A stretch of DNA of 64,000 nucleotides from Luidia sarsii. Taxonomy: Eukaryota > Echinodermata > Asteroidea > Paxillosida > Luidiidae. Location of the stretch: contig OX465110.1 of assembly GCA_949987565.1 (NCBI GenBank), positions 19,652,773 to 19,716,772 on the forward strand, given 5' to 3'. The translations under genes were made by a program, and so were the position numbers. The notes under the pieces are model-generated. The model saw nothing but the letters and a program-made list of their open reading frames with translations. It ran no database searches and was not told the origin of the DNA. The number at the start of each line of letters is the position of its first letter. Within the stretch, counting starts at the first letter, position 1. Below, in pieces: positions 35,401 through 45,400 of the stretch.

Positions 35401-38262
35401 GAGTCATTCTAAATAACTATAGCTGTAGTTAATGCCCACAGTTTCCAAATTCGAATTCAAGGGCATTCTATCAAAAGTATGAAATTCAAGGCTGCCGGAT
35501 TAGAACATATATCACTCTCTCAAATTAATCACCATAATTTGGTTTACAACCCATCCCCTGTAGGCGTAATTGTTTTTCTTGGGTCTACCTCATATTGTTG
35601 ATCATTTCTTTCATAACTAAAGTATCATAAGGTAATTCCACAATGCTTGTCCACGTCATGTGGTTGCTTAGATGATAGAGTGCTGATTTGTGTAAACAGT
35701 GGCTCAGGTTCAAAACCCACGGCTGTCAAATTTGGTTAAACATTTTATTGTATAGACAACACATGTATCTTCATAATTATCTGTTTCAACATTTCAACAG
35801 CATTTAGATATCTTTTGATTTTGAAAAAAGGCGAAGAAACGTTTTCTCTTTTTTTTTCTTCCAAGTCAGTTTTTACTTGTATTCATTTGCACATTTTATT
35901 TTGATTAAAACCAGCAGAAAAAGCTGACTTTCTTTCCATTTGTGATGAGTGATTGAGTCATAAATTTTGGTTGATAGTAACAATGGACTCTTTGTTTTCT
36001 CTCCTTGTCCAGTGAATCCTTGTGCCTCATTGCCATGTCTAAACAAAGGCCGCTGCGTATCGAGTGATGACAAACACTCATACACCTGCATCTGTGCTGC
36101 CAACTTCACAGGGAATTTTTGTCAACACAAAGTTAAAGGTAAGGAGCAGTTTAACTCTCAATCGCCTGACCATCATTGTCAGAGGATGCGCCTTGAAATG
36201 GTTCTCTTTTCGGTCCCCAAGGAAGGTGACTCTGAAACGAAATCTGCCAATTCTAGTCGCGGCTTATCACTGGATTTATTTCAACAATATTGATATAGGA
36301 GGGTTTGCGGTGTTCATTAGTTTCTCATTATCGTTATTTTCATTAGCTTTAAGACCGTATAAGGTATTCACCTAAAGTTAATTTGTTGTTGGTTTGTGTC
36401 TTTTTGTTATCTCTCTGCAAAGTTTGTTTTTGTCCAAGGGCATTTCAACAACCCTCTCCCCATGTTCTGCAAATGCTCTCGCATTGGTTTGTTCTTCGTT
36501 CGTGTCTTTTTGTCTTCTATTAATTATGTCTTTATTTCAATTTTTTGTTTTGCAATTGAATTGAATCGAATTGAATCGAATTGAATCGAATTGAAGCGAA
36601 TCGAATCAAATCGAATCGAATTGAATCGAATCGAATTGAAGCGAATCGAATTGAATCGAATCGAATCGAATCAAATCGAATCGAATCAAATTGAGGCGAA
36701 TTGAATCGAATTGAAGCGAATTGAAGCGAATCAAATCGAATCGAATCGAATTGAAGCGTATCGAATTGAAGCGAATCGAATCGAATTGAATCGAATTGAA
36801 TCGAATTGAATCAAATCAAATCGAATCGAATCGAATTGAATCGAATTGAATCGAATCGAATCGAATTGAAGCGAATCAAATCAAATTGAAGCGAATCGAA
36901 TCGAATAGAAGCGAAGGGAATCAGAGCGATTTGAAGAGAAGCGAATCGAATCGCATTACATCGCCTACCCCGGTATAGCTGTAGTTAATGCCCAAAGTTG
37001 GCAAATTCCAATTAAAGCGCATGTTTATCAAAAGTATCCAATCCAGGCTGCTGGATTAGAAAACACACTTTCTCAAACTAATCACCATAATTTGGTTTAC
37101 AACCAATCCCCCGTAGGCCTAATTGTTGTCATGCATTTCTTGGGTCTACCTCATATTTGTTATTATTTCTTTCAAGAACGAAAGTATCATAAAGTAATAC
37201 CAAAATGCTTGTCCACGTCATATGGTTGCTTAGATGATAGAGTGCTGATTTGTGTAAACAGTGGCTCAGGTTCAAAACCCACGGCTGTCAAATTTGGTTA
37301 AACATTTTATTGTATAGACAACACATGTATCTTCATAATTATCTGTTTCAACATTTCCACAGCATTTAGATATCTTTTGATTTTGAAAAAAGGCGAAGAA
37401 ACGTTTTCTCTTTTTTTTTCTTCCAAGTCAGTTTTTACTTGTATTCATTTGCCCGTATTATTTAAAAAAAAAAAACAGCAGAAAAAGCTGACTTTCTTTT
37501 CATTTGTGATGAGTGATTGAGTCATAAATTTTGGTTGATAATAACAATGGACTCTTTGTTTTCTCTCCTTGTCCAGTGAATCCTTGTGCCTCATTGCCAT
37601 GTCTAAACAAAGGCCGCTGCGTATCGAGTGATGACAAAAAGTCATACACCTGCATCTGTGCTGCCAACTTCACAGGAAATTTTTGTCAACACAATATTAC
37701 AGGTAAGGACCAGTTTAACTCTCCATCGTATCACCATCATTGCCAAATCTATCAAACCAAATACATTCACTTTTATGGATCTGCTGAACATCAACAATGC
37801 CCTACATTTGTCATGCCTTGTCATTTTATTTGGAGTCCTTTACTTTATTCATATGAAATCGAAAGCACAGGAAAATGGTAATAAATCCACATATGTGACC
37901 GGACCCGGCACAGCATAATGAGGAATAACCCCACTTTTGAGATTTTGAGGTTTTCTAATGATGTGAAAGAGTATACCATTAGCTTTCGAATGATATCAAA
38001 ATATAATATCCTCTCATACTTAAAACTCCGAAAACACAAAAAGAAATAAAAATTGATTTGTAATCGAATTGAAATGAAGATACTTTAACTTCAGGCGTTG
38101 TTTACTCAAAAAGTGTTTTGGTGGGATATTCCTCATGTCGTTGTGCCGGGTCACATATCTCTTCTGAGTTTGTTTGTTTCAGTAATTGATAAACGACCAG
38201 ACTTCTATAAACTTGTTCCTGCTATACAAACGTACAAACCGGCCTTTACGCTGGCAAAATAA
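26302..38262 (+). CDS. Candidate small secreted protein with two EGF-like domains (four exons)
   Basis: Proposed exons are 26302-26416, 36013-36138, 37577-37702 and 38183-38262: 447 nt, 148 residues, every intron in phase 1. The protein has a signal peptide (hydrophobic FLQMLLFIALTVFA, then CRAA), two 42-residue EGF modules and a 25-residue tail ending FTLAK. Each EGF module has the six-cysteine pattern: NPC, LPC, GRC, YTC-I-C, FC. The N-glycosylation sequon NFT lies in each. There is no membrane segment, so secretion is expected; a ligand or matrix role is possible but not shown. A TATA box lies upstream and AATAAA at 38483. The weak point is the 9.6-kb first intron: the signal exon and EGF exons are joined only by phase, and other exons could exist. 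Confidence 0.6.
26830..27110 (-). pseudogene. Degenerate protein-like stretch, family unknown
   Basis: On the minus strand, sections read as plausible protein (FDKFKECFNQKVEAIGNHK; then, in another frame, FCGGLEIALDKIKLSLLKKG), interrupted by stops and frame changes. Could be a decayed transposon or processed gene. I do not recognise it. Confidence 0.25.
27360..27640 (-). pseudogene. LINE (non-LTR) reverse transcriptase 3' remnant
   Basis: The minus strand reads YIRPVLEYAAPLWNS, then SIQKRVCRIILG after an in-frame stop. This is the conserved C-terminal end of CR1/jockey-type reverse transcriptases (Y.RPVLEYA.PVW, IQKRALRII). Several stops follow; the element is dead and 5'-truncated, joined to a tRNA-like repeat fragment. 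Confidence 0.75.
27645..27692 (-). repeat. tRNA-like dispersed repeat fragment
   Basis: A B-box region related to TTTGAACCCCAGACCTCTG, followed by TTTTGCGTACCA. It matches the minus-strand copies at 34570 and 38540. Truncated at the palindrome edge. Confidence 0.6.
27693..28155. repeat. Palindrome containing two copies of a THAP exon
   Basis: Inverted arms meet near 27923; the centre pairs GTGTGTCGCGTGTTACT with its complement around ACACGTT. The right arm keeps an intact THAP exon on the minus strand. The left arm is its decayed mirror on the plus strand. Confidence 0.9.
28023..28172 (-). CDS. THAP-type zinc-finger exon (partial gene)
   Basis: 50 codons from the ATG at 28172 to an AAG|GTAGAT donor at 28023: MSTEHCAVPLCSSNK, then ISFHLYPKD, LREKWIMKIRRDEG. 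This is the first half of a THAP domain (C-x2-4-C followed by the F-P and W signature). The second-half C-x2-H pair would be in the next exon, which I did not find on either side. THAP proteins bind DNA and are related to P-element transposases. The mirror copy at 27715-27830 has a stop and frame changes. It may be exon 1 of a real gene or a fragment carried by a foldback element. Confidence 0.65.
28230..28815. promoter_or_regulatory. GC-rich region with CCAAT and CRE-like motifs
   Basis: Upstream of the THAP exon. It has several ATTGG/CCAAT motifs (about 28430, 28673, 28734), a GTGACGTACGTGG motif near 28445, repeated GCATGCGC words and no TATA box. Consistent with a TATA-less promoter but unproven. 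Confidence 0.3.
28822..28938 (+). repeat. 7-bp CGTCGCC array (~17 copies)
   Basis: CCCGTCG units with a few CCCGTCT variants. It is the reverse complement of the larger array at 29664-30098. Confidence 0.96.
28950..29660. other. No recognisable feature
   Basis: AT-leaning sequence between the two 7-bp arrays. I see no gene, repeat or clear regulatory motif. Confidence 0.5.
29664..30098 (+). repeat. 7-bp GGGCGAC array (~62 copies)
   Basis: GGGCGAC units with GGGAGAC variants in recurring patterns, plus single GGGCGAT and GGGCAAC variants. Opposite orientation to 28822-28938. Arg/Gly/Thr/Asp frames are by-products. Confidence 0.97.
30099..30620. other. No recognisable feature
   Basis: Mixed sequence between two tandem arrays. 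A short plus-strand frame (30356-30541) has no recognisable domain. Confidence 0.5.
30625..31935. repeat. 56/57-bp minisatellite with internal hairpin (~23 copies)
   Basis: Each unit contains TTACGGGCATGGC, a ~12-bp spacer, then GCCATGCCCGTAA (57-bp form) or GCCATGCTGTAA (56-bp form). The 57-bp form is a perfect 13-bp inverted repeat. Forms alternate in repeated blocks. Long frames such as 31123-31473 (minus) exist only where consecutive 57-bp units keep frame. Confidence 0.96.
31936..32390. other. No recognisable feature
   Basis: Unique-looking sequence. Overlapping frames on both strands (32052-32372) carry no recognised domain. Confidence 0.4.
32394..32725. repeat. Dispersed foldback repeat, copy 2 (inverted relative to 834-1235)
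   Basis: Shares AGCCTGGCAGTACACCATCG, CTCGCGAGTGTA-type sequence and GTTTTTAACACCCAATCAGA with the copy in DCAF11 intron 5, in reverse order. It lies next to the broken reverse transcriptase. Confidence 0.7.
32755..33560 (-). pseudogene. Broken DIRS/Ngaro-like retrotransposon reverse transcriptase
   Basis: Reading right to left on the minus strand: SPIGIIPQKQ (fingers), LQYATNDDDAIMAM, LSRVDI then a stop, SAFKIIPVHPDDYYLV, then the catalytic HILDDFLIIS. Next come CKELDIPP, FAGIELDTRELTARLPVDK and LQSVIGFLSFVCKVV toward the RNase H junction. The order and motifs fit tyrosine-recombinase retrotransposons. At least two in-frame stops and several frameshifts make it inactive. No recombinase or terminal repeats were identified. 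Confidence 0.72.
33561..34539. other. No confident gene; possible TATA promoter inside
   Basis: Mixed sequence. CCTATAAAACG at 33945-33955 resembles a TATA box, with no recognisable frame downstream. It could be the non-coding end of the neighbouring retroelement. Confidence 0.35.
34540..34835 (-). repeat. tRNA-like dispersed repeat, copy 2
   Basis: On the minus strand, an A-box-like TAGCTCAGATGGTAAGAA and a degenerate B box. About 150 bp on the 5' side (AAACCTGGCTACAGCAG on plus) also match 38640-38805. It shares TAGTTGACTATTTGG with copy 1 just before the A box. Confidence 0.75.
34911..35080. mobile_element. Foldback element related to 10194-10435
   Basis: Ends TATCCAAAATTAGGAGGGCG and CCTCTTAATTTTGGATA are inverted. 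Each is followed inward by ACGTTTCGATCC or its complement and a TTTCTCAAAG block. Shorter and more decayed than the 10.2-kb copy. Confidence 0.8.
35081..35417 (+). other. Open stretch with splice-like edges, not called
   Basis: A frame from 35191 (after ATCTAACCAG) reads KKMYGMERRMALFLNYQPG and meets GTGAGT donors at 35290 and 35399. Both ends would be phase 0, which does not fit the phase-1 EGF exons downstream, and the peptide is unrecognised. Confidence 0.25.
35418..36155 (+). repeat. Segmental duplication around EGF exon A
   Basis: Shares order and sequence with 36972-37720: TATAGCTGTAGTTAATGCCC at the left, a tRNA-like piece (TTGCTTAGATGATAGAGTGC, GGTTCAAAACCCACGG), then the intron end and EGF exon. 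The exon is more conserved than the flanks. Confidence 0.93.
36013..36138 (+). CDS. EGF-like domain exon A
   Basis: 126-nt phase 1-1 exon between CTCCTTGTCCAG and GTAAGG. Its order is NPCASLPCLNKGRC, a loop VSSDDKHS, YTCIC, and NFTGNFC, a complete six-cysteine EGF module without an obvious calcium-binding start. It is part of a ~0.75-kb segment duplicated 1564 bp downstream. Confidence 0.88.
36556..36955 (+). repeat. GAATC/GAATT pentamer array
   Basis: About 80 irregular 5-bp units (TCGAA, TTGAA, TCAAA, GCGAA), located between EGF exon A and the second duplicated segment. Confidence 0.95.
36972..37720 (+). repeat. Segmental duplication around EGF exon B
   Basis: Second copy of 35418-36155 at a 1564-bp offset as measured at the EGF exons. 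The pentamer array lies directly at its left edge. Confidence 0.93.
37577..37702 (+). CDS. EGF-like domain exon B (duplicate of A)
   Basis: Same length, phase and splice signals as exon A. The coding sequence is nearly identical: only the loop (DDKKS for DDKHS) and the last residues (HNIT for HKVK) change. All six cysteines are kept. Confidence 0.88.
37888..38158. mobile_element. 271-bp MITE-like element in the last EGF-gene intron
   Basis: Ends are inverted: ATATGTGACC..CCGGCACA at the left, and TGTGCCGGGTCACATAT at the right, each followed inward by a TGAGGAAT/ATTCCTCA block. No coding capacity. Confidence 0.85.
38183..38262 (+). CDS. Terminal exon of the EGF-gene candidate
   Basis: Acceptor GTTTGTTTGTTTCAG, then in the phase left by exon B: V-IDKRPDFYKLVPAIQT and YKPAFTLAK, then stop TAA. 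The tail has no recognised domain. Frame closure and the downstream AATAAA support it; there is no homology support. Confidence 0.5.
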
Positions 38263-38482
38263 ATTCGCGACGATCCTTTCAACGAACATGGCATGGCTCC
38301 AAAATAGAAATAGATTACTCGTGCTTCTAAATAATTATCGTAAAATCGAGGTGCGCGCAAGATTGGTTTCAAACGATTATTATGACAAGTCTTGACCACT
38401 TGACGATCGAGCTGGTGGATGGCGTTTGGTGGATTCGAATCTACAGTATATAGCGGCGGGTATACCGCGTTGCATCATAGAT

Positions 38483-38488
38483 AATAAA
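38483..38488 (+). terminator. Poly(A) signal AATAAA
   Basis: Canonical AATAAA 220 bp after the proposed stop codon, followed by a T-rich run (38507-38521). Another AATAAA overlaps the stop codon region near 38258. Confidence 0.4.
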
Positions 38489-38504
38489 ATAAGTTGTTTT
38501 GATG

Positions 38505-38805
38505 AATTTTTTTTTTTTTTTAAACATTGACTGGATCGGACCTTGAACCCGAGACCTCTGGTCTTGCGTACCAGCGCTGTTACATTCTGAGCTATCCAGA
38601 TCTTAGAAGGCGGCCTTCCCACATAGTCAATATTTGTTGCTGGGATGGGGGCGCCAGTCAGAAACTTTACCCATGAGGCCTAATTGGCAATCTGAATGGA
38701 TCTCACCCCCGCTTTCATTCAGATAAAAACAATCAATTGTAAACCTGGCTACAGCAGGTCGGGGATCACACAAAACGGATGCAACTTTTTCAATTCAAGT
38801 CACAC
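38505..38805 (-). repeat. tRNA-like dispersed repeat, copy 3
   Basis: Minus-strand A box within ATAGCTCAGAATG and B box GGTTCAAGGTCCG, flanked by a poly-A/T run. The 5' part matches 34680-34835 (CCTGGCTACAGCAG, ACTTTTTCAATT). Confidence 0.78.
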
Positions 38806-39257
38806 AAACAAAACCTGAACCCGAGACCTCGTAAACATGATTGTATTTGACTTAGATAGGCCTATATTTTGCGGAAAATCTATGTGAAAAATCAGTATAT
38901 ATAGGCCAGAATATATAATTTCCCACTCGAATCAGTAAAAGAAAAATCAAAAGCTTGGGAGGTTATTGGTGTCAGACCAAGCTTTCAGACCTCCCGGGAC
39001 CTCCAGGGTCGTCCCGTGTGCACGGGTCTATATAGAGCTCTTCTGGCCTCGATACCGGTCCACTGCACTTCCTTCCCTGCCCTCGTCCATAATAGGCCGT
39101 AGACCCACGCGCCATGTGAGGGAGGAAACACAGCGGCCCCTAGACCTTGGCCATCGAGCCGACCAAAAGCATGTGTCCCTGTACGAAAACACAAACCTGG
39201 ATTATTAGGACAGTCCCCGCATCACACCGACCCATCAGTAGATGGAAGCGCAAAATG
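38806..39257. other. Unassigned sequence before the large satellite
   Basis: Includes a GC-rich ~240-bp stretch (38985-39230) with overlapping frames on both strands but no recognisable domain. Confidence 0.4.
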
Positions 39258-42200
39258 CGATCTTGGATGATATCAAGTTGATAGGATTTTAGTTAAATGC
39301 CTAGGGTAGACATTGTTTTCTAATAATATTGAGGAGTATTTCGGGTTGTCAGTCAACTTGCCTAACAGTGTATAGTGAGTTCCTGATGACCGAAAGAGGA
39401 TTTTGGACAATGTTAAATTTGGCAGGCTCAAAGATTTGCTGGACTATGCATAGTCAGGGCAAGCTAAATCATAATATGTAGAATTGTGAACTCGTTCAGA
39501 TAATATCAGATTTCATTGATTTTAGTCAAATGCCTTGGGTAGAAATTGTTTTCTAATCGAGGAGTATTTCGGGTTATCCATTAAAATGCGTATAAATTAT
39601 AGTTTCTAAAGACCGAAATTGGACTTTGGTCAATGTTAAATCAGTCATGCTGGAAGATTGGCTGGACTCTGAAAGTCGAAGTAAGCTAAATCTTCTGTAG
39701 AATTTTATACTATTTCAGATGATATCAAGTTTAATTGATTTAAGTCAAATGCCTAGGGTACAAATTGTTTTCTAATTGAGGAGTATTTCGGGTTGTCAGT
39801 CAACTTACCTATAACAGTGTATAGTGAGTTCCTGATGACCGAAAAAGGATTTTGGACAATGTTAAATTTGGCAGGCTCGAAGATTTGCTGGACTATGAAA
39901 GTCGAGGCAAGCTATATCATCTGTAGAATTTTGTACTCTATCGGAGGACATCAAGTTGATAGGATTTTAGTCAAATGCCTAGGGTAGACAAAGTTTTCTG
40001 ATTGAGGAGTATTTTGGGTTGTCAGTCAACTTGCCTAACAGTGTATATATAGTGAGTTCCTGATGACCGAAAGAGGATTTTGGACAATATTAAATTTGTC
40101 AGGCTGGAAGATTGGCTAGACTCTGAAAGTCGAGGCAAGCTATATCTTTTGTAGGATTTTGTACTTTTTTAGATGATATCAAGTTTAATTGATTTAAGTC
40201 AAATGCCTAGGGTACAAATTGTTTTCCAATCGAGTAGTATTTCGGGGTGTCCATAAAAATGCGTATATAGTTTCTGATGAGCGAAATTGGATTTTGGTCA
40301 ATGTTAAATTTGTCAGGCTAGAAGATTCGCTGGACTCTGAAGGTCGAGGCAAGCTATATCTTTTGTAGAATTTCGTACTCTTTCAGATTATATCAAGTTG
40401 ATAGGATTTTAGTCAAATGCCTAGGGTACAAATTGTTTTCCAATCGAGTAGTATTTCGGGGTGTCCATGAAAATGCGTATAGTTTCTGATGAGCGAAATT
40501 TGATTTTTGTCGAAGAAAGCTATATCATCTGTAGAATAAATATTTAGTTCTCTTTCTGATGATATCAAGTTGGTAGGATTTTAGTCAAATGCCTAGGGTA
40601 TACATTGCTTTGGCTAGACTCTGAAAGTCGAGGCAAGCTATATCTTTTGTAGAATTTGGTACTCTTTCAGATGATATCAAGTTGATAGGATTTTAGTCAA
40701 ATGCCTAAGGTAGACAATGTTTTCTAATCGAAGAGTATATCGGGTTGTCAGTCAAAATGCGTATAGTGAGTTTCTGAAGACCGCATTGGATTTTGGTCAA
40801 TGTTGAATTTGGCAGGCTGAAAGATTTGCTGGTTTATGAAAGTCGGGGCAAGCTATATATCATCTGTAGAATTTCGTAGTCTTTCAGATGATATCAAGTT
40901 GATAGGATTTTAGTCAAATGCCTAGGGTAGACATTGTTTTCTAATTGAGGAGTATTTCGGGTTTTCAGTCAACTTGCCTAACAGTGTATAGTGAGTTCCT
41001 GATGACCCAAAGAGGTTTTTGGACAATGTTAAACTTGTCAGGCTGGAAGATTGGCTAGACTCTGAAAGTCGAGGCAAGCATATATCTTTTGTAGAATTTG
41101 GTACTCTTTCAGATGATATCAAGTAGATAGGATTTTAGTCAAATGCCTAGGGTAGACATTGTTTTCTAATTGAAGAGTATTTCGGGTTGTCAGTCAACTT
41201 GCCTAACAGTGTATAGTGAGTTCCTGATGACCGAAAGAGGATTTTGGACAATGTTAAATTTGTCAGGCTGGAAGATTGGCTGGGCTCTGAAAGTCGACGC
41301 AAGCTATATCATCCGTAGAATATCGTAGTCTTTCAGATGATATCAAGTTTATAGGATTTTAGTCAAATGCCTAGGGTATACATTGTTTTCTAATTGAGGA
41401 GTATATCGGGTTGTCAGTCAAAATGCGTACAGTGAGTTTCTGAAGAGCGAAATTGGATTTTGGTCAATGTTAAATTTGTCAGGCTAGAAGATTCGCTAGA
41501 CTTTGAAGGTCGAGGCAAGCTATACCTTTTGTAGAATTTCGTACTCTTTCAGATGATATCAAGTTGATAGGATTTTAGTCAAATGCCTAGGATAGATATT
41601 GTTTTCTAAATGAGGAGTATTTCGGGTTGTCAGTCATCTTGCCTAACAGTGTATAGTGAGTTCCTGATGACCGAAAGAGGATTTTGTACAATGTTAAATT
41701 TGTCAGGCTGGAACATTGGCTGGGCTCTCAAAGTCGAGGCAAGCTATATCATCCGTAGAATATCGTAGTCTTTCTGATGATATCAAGTTTATAGGATTTT
41801 AGTCAAATGCCTAGGGTAGACATTGTTTTCTAATTGAGGAGTATTTCGGGTTGTCAGTCATCTTGCCTAACAGTGTATATATAGTGAGTTTCTGATGACC
41901 GAAATTGGGGTTCGGTCAATGTTGAATTTTGACAGGCTGGAAGATTGGCTGGACTATGAAAGTCGAAGTCAGCTATATCATCTCTAGAATGTTGTACCCT
42001 TTCAGATGATATCAATTTTCATTGATTTTAGTCAAATGCCTAGGGTGCAAATTGTTTTCCAATCGAGTAGTATTTCGGGGTGTCCATAAAAATGCGTATA
42101 TAGTTTCTGAAGAGCGAAATTGGATTTTGGTCAATGTTAAATTTGTCAGGCTAGAAGATTCGCTGGACTCTAAAGGTCGAGGCAAGCTATATCTTTTGTA

Positions 42201-42469
42201 GAATTTCCTACTCTTTCAGATTATATCAAGTTGATAGAATTTTAGTCAAATGCCTAGGATAGACATTGTTTTCTAAATGAGGAGAATTTCGGGTTGTCAG
42301 TCATCTTGCCTAACAGTGTATAGTGAGTTCCTGATGACCGAAAGAGGATTTTGGACAATGTTAAATTTGTCAGGCTGGAAGATTGGCTGAGCTCTGAAAG
42401 TCGAGGCAAGCTATATCATCCGTAGAATATCGTAACGGTAGTCTTTCAGATGATATCAAGTTGATAGGA

Positions 42470-45400
42470 TTTTAGTCAAATGCCTAGGGTAGACATCGTT
42501 TTCTAATTGAGGAGTATTTCGGGTTATCCATAAAAATGCGTATATAGTTTCTGATGATCGAAATTTGATTTTTGTCAATGTTAAATTTGTCAGGCGGGAA
42601 GATTGGCTGGGCTCTGAAAGTCGAGGCAAGCTATATCATCCGTAGAATATCGTAGTCTTTCAGATGATATCAAGTTTATAGGATTTTAGTCAAATGCCTA
42701 GGGTATACATTGTTTTCTAATTGAGGAGTATATCGGGTTGTCAGTCAAAATGCGTACAGTGAGTTTCTGATGACCGAAATTGGGGTTCGGTCAATGTTGA
42801 ATTTTTGTCAGGCTGGAAGATTGGCTGGACTATGAAAGTCGAAGTCAGCTATATCATCTCTAGAATGTTGTACTCTTTCAGATGATATCAATTTTCATTG
42901 ATTTTAGTCAAATGCCTAGGGTGCAAATTGTTTTCCAATCGAGTAGTATTTCGGGGTGTCCATAAAAATGCGTATATAGTTTCTGAAGAGCGAAATTGGA
43001 TTTTGGTCAATGTTAAATTTGTCAGGCTAAAAGATTCGCTGGACTCTGAAGGTCGAGGCAAGCTATATCTTTTGTAGAATTTCCTACTCTTTCAGATTAT
43101 ATCAAGTTGATAGGATTTTAGTCAAATGCCTAGGATAGACATTGTTTTCTAAATGAGGAGAATTTCGGGTTGTCAGTCATCTTGCCTAACAGTGTATAGT
43201 GAGTTCCTGATGACCGAAAGAGGATTTTGGACAATGTTAATTTGTCAGGCTGGAAGATTGGCTGGGCTCTGAAAGTCGAGGCAAGCTATATCATCCGTAG
43301 AATATCGTAGTCTTTCAGATGATATCAAGTTGATAGGATTTTAGTCAAATGCCTAGGGTAGACATTGTTTTCTAAATGAGGAGTATTTCGGGTTGTCAGT
43401 CATCTTGCCTAACAGTGTATAGTGAGTTCCTGATGACCGAAAGAGGATTTTGGACAATGTTAAATTTGTCAGGCTGGAAGATTGGCTGGGCTCTGAAAGT
43501 CGAGGCAAGCTATATCATCCGTAGAATATCGTAGTCTTTCAGATGATATCAAGTTGATGGGATTTTAGTCAAATGCCTAGGGTATACATTGTTTTCTAAT
43601 TGAGGAGTATATCGGGTTGTCAGTCAAAATGCGTACAGTGAGTTTCTGATGACCGAAATTGGGGTTCGGTCAATGTTGAATTTTTGTCAGGCTGGAAGAT
43701 TGGCTGGACTATGAAAGTCGAAGTTAGCTATATCATCTCTAGAATGTTGTACTCTTTCAGATGATATCAATTTTCATTGATTTTAGTCAAATGCCTAGGG
43801 TAGACATTGTTTTCTAATTGAGGAGTATTTCGGGTTGTCAGTCATCTTGCCTAACAGTGTATAGTGAGTTTCTGATGACCGAAATTGGGGTTCGGTCAAT
43901 GTTGAATTTTGACAGGCTGGAAGATTGGCTGGACTATGAAAGTCGAAGTCAGCTATATCATCTCTAGAATGTTGTACTCTTTCAGATGATATCAATTTTC
44001 ATTGATTTTAGTCAAATGCCTAGGGTGCAAATTGTTTTCCAATCGAGTAGTATTTCGGGGTGTCCATAAAATCGCGTATATAGTTTCTGAAGAGCGAAAT
44101 TGGATTTTGGTCAATGTTAAATTTGTCAGGCTAGAAGATTCGCTGGACTCTGAAGGTCGAGGCAAGCTATATCTTTTGTAGAATTTACTACTCTTTCAGA
44201 TTATATCAAGTTGATAGGATTTTAGTCAAATGCCTAGGATAGACATTGTTTTCTAAATGAGGAGTATTTCGGGTTGTCAGTCATCTTGCCTAACAGTGTA
44301 TAGTGAGTTCCTGATGACCGAAAGAGGATTTTGGACAATGTTAAATTTGTCAGGCTGGAAGATTGGCTGGGCTCTGAAAATCGAGGCAAGCTATATCATC
44401 CGTAGAATATCGTAGTCTTTTAGATGATATCAAGTTTATAGGATTTTAGTCAAATGCCTAGGGTAGACATTGTTTTCTAAATGAGGAGTATTTCGGGTTG
44501 TCAGTCATCTTGCCTAACAGTGTATAGTGAGTTCCTGATGACCGAAAGAGGATTTTGGACAATGTTAAATTTGTCAGGATGGAAGATTGGCTGAGCTCTG
44601 AAAGTCGAGGCAAGCTATATCATCCGTAGAATATCGTAGTCTTTCAGATGATATCAAGTTGTTAGGATTTTAGTCAAATGCCTAGGGTAGACATTGTTTT
44701 CTAATTGAGGAGTATTTCGGGTTATCCATAAAAATGCGTATATAGTTTCTGATGATCGAAATTTGATTTTTGTCAATGTTAAATTTGTCAGGCGGGAAGA
44801 TTGGCTGGGCTCTGAAAGTCAAGGCAAGCTATATCATCCGTAGAATATCGTAGTCTTTCAGATGAAATCAAGTTGATAGGATTTTAGTCAAATGCCTAGG
44901 GTAGACATTGTTTTCTAAATGAGGAGTATTTCGGGTTGTCAGTCATCTTGCCTAACAGTGTATAGTGAGTTCCTGATGACCGAAAGAGGATTTTGGACAA
45001 TGTTAAATTTGTCAGGCTGGAAGATTGGCTGGGCTCTGAAAGTCGAGGCAAGCTATATCATCCGTAGAATATCGTAGTCTTTCAGATGATATCAAGTTGA
45101 TGGGATTTTAGTCAAATGCCTAGGGTACACATTGTTTTCTAATTGAGGAGTATATCGGGTTGTCAGTCAAAATGCGTACAGTGAGTTTCTGATGACCGAA
45201 ATTGGGGTTCGGTCAATGTTGAATTTTTGTCAGGCTGGAAGACTGGCTGGACTATGAAAGTCGAAGTTAGCTATATTATCTCTAGAATGTTGTACTCTTT
45301 CAGATGATATCAATTTTCATTGATTTTAGTCAAATGCCTAGGGTGCAAATTGTTTTCCAATCGAGTAGTATTTCGGGGTGTCCATAAAAATGCATATATA

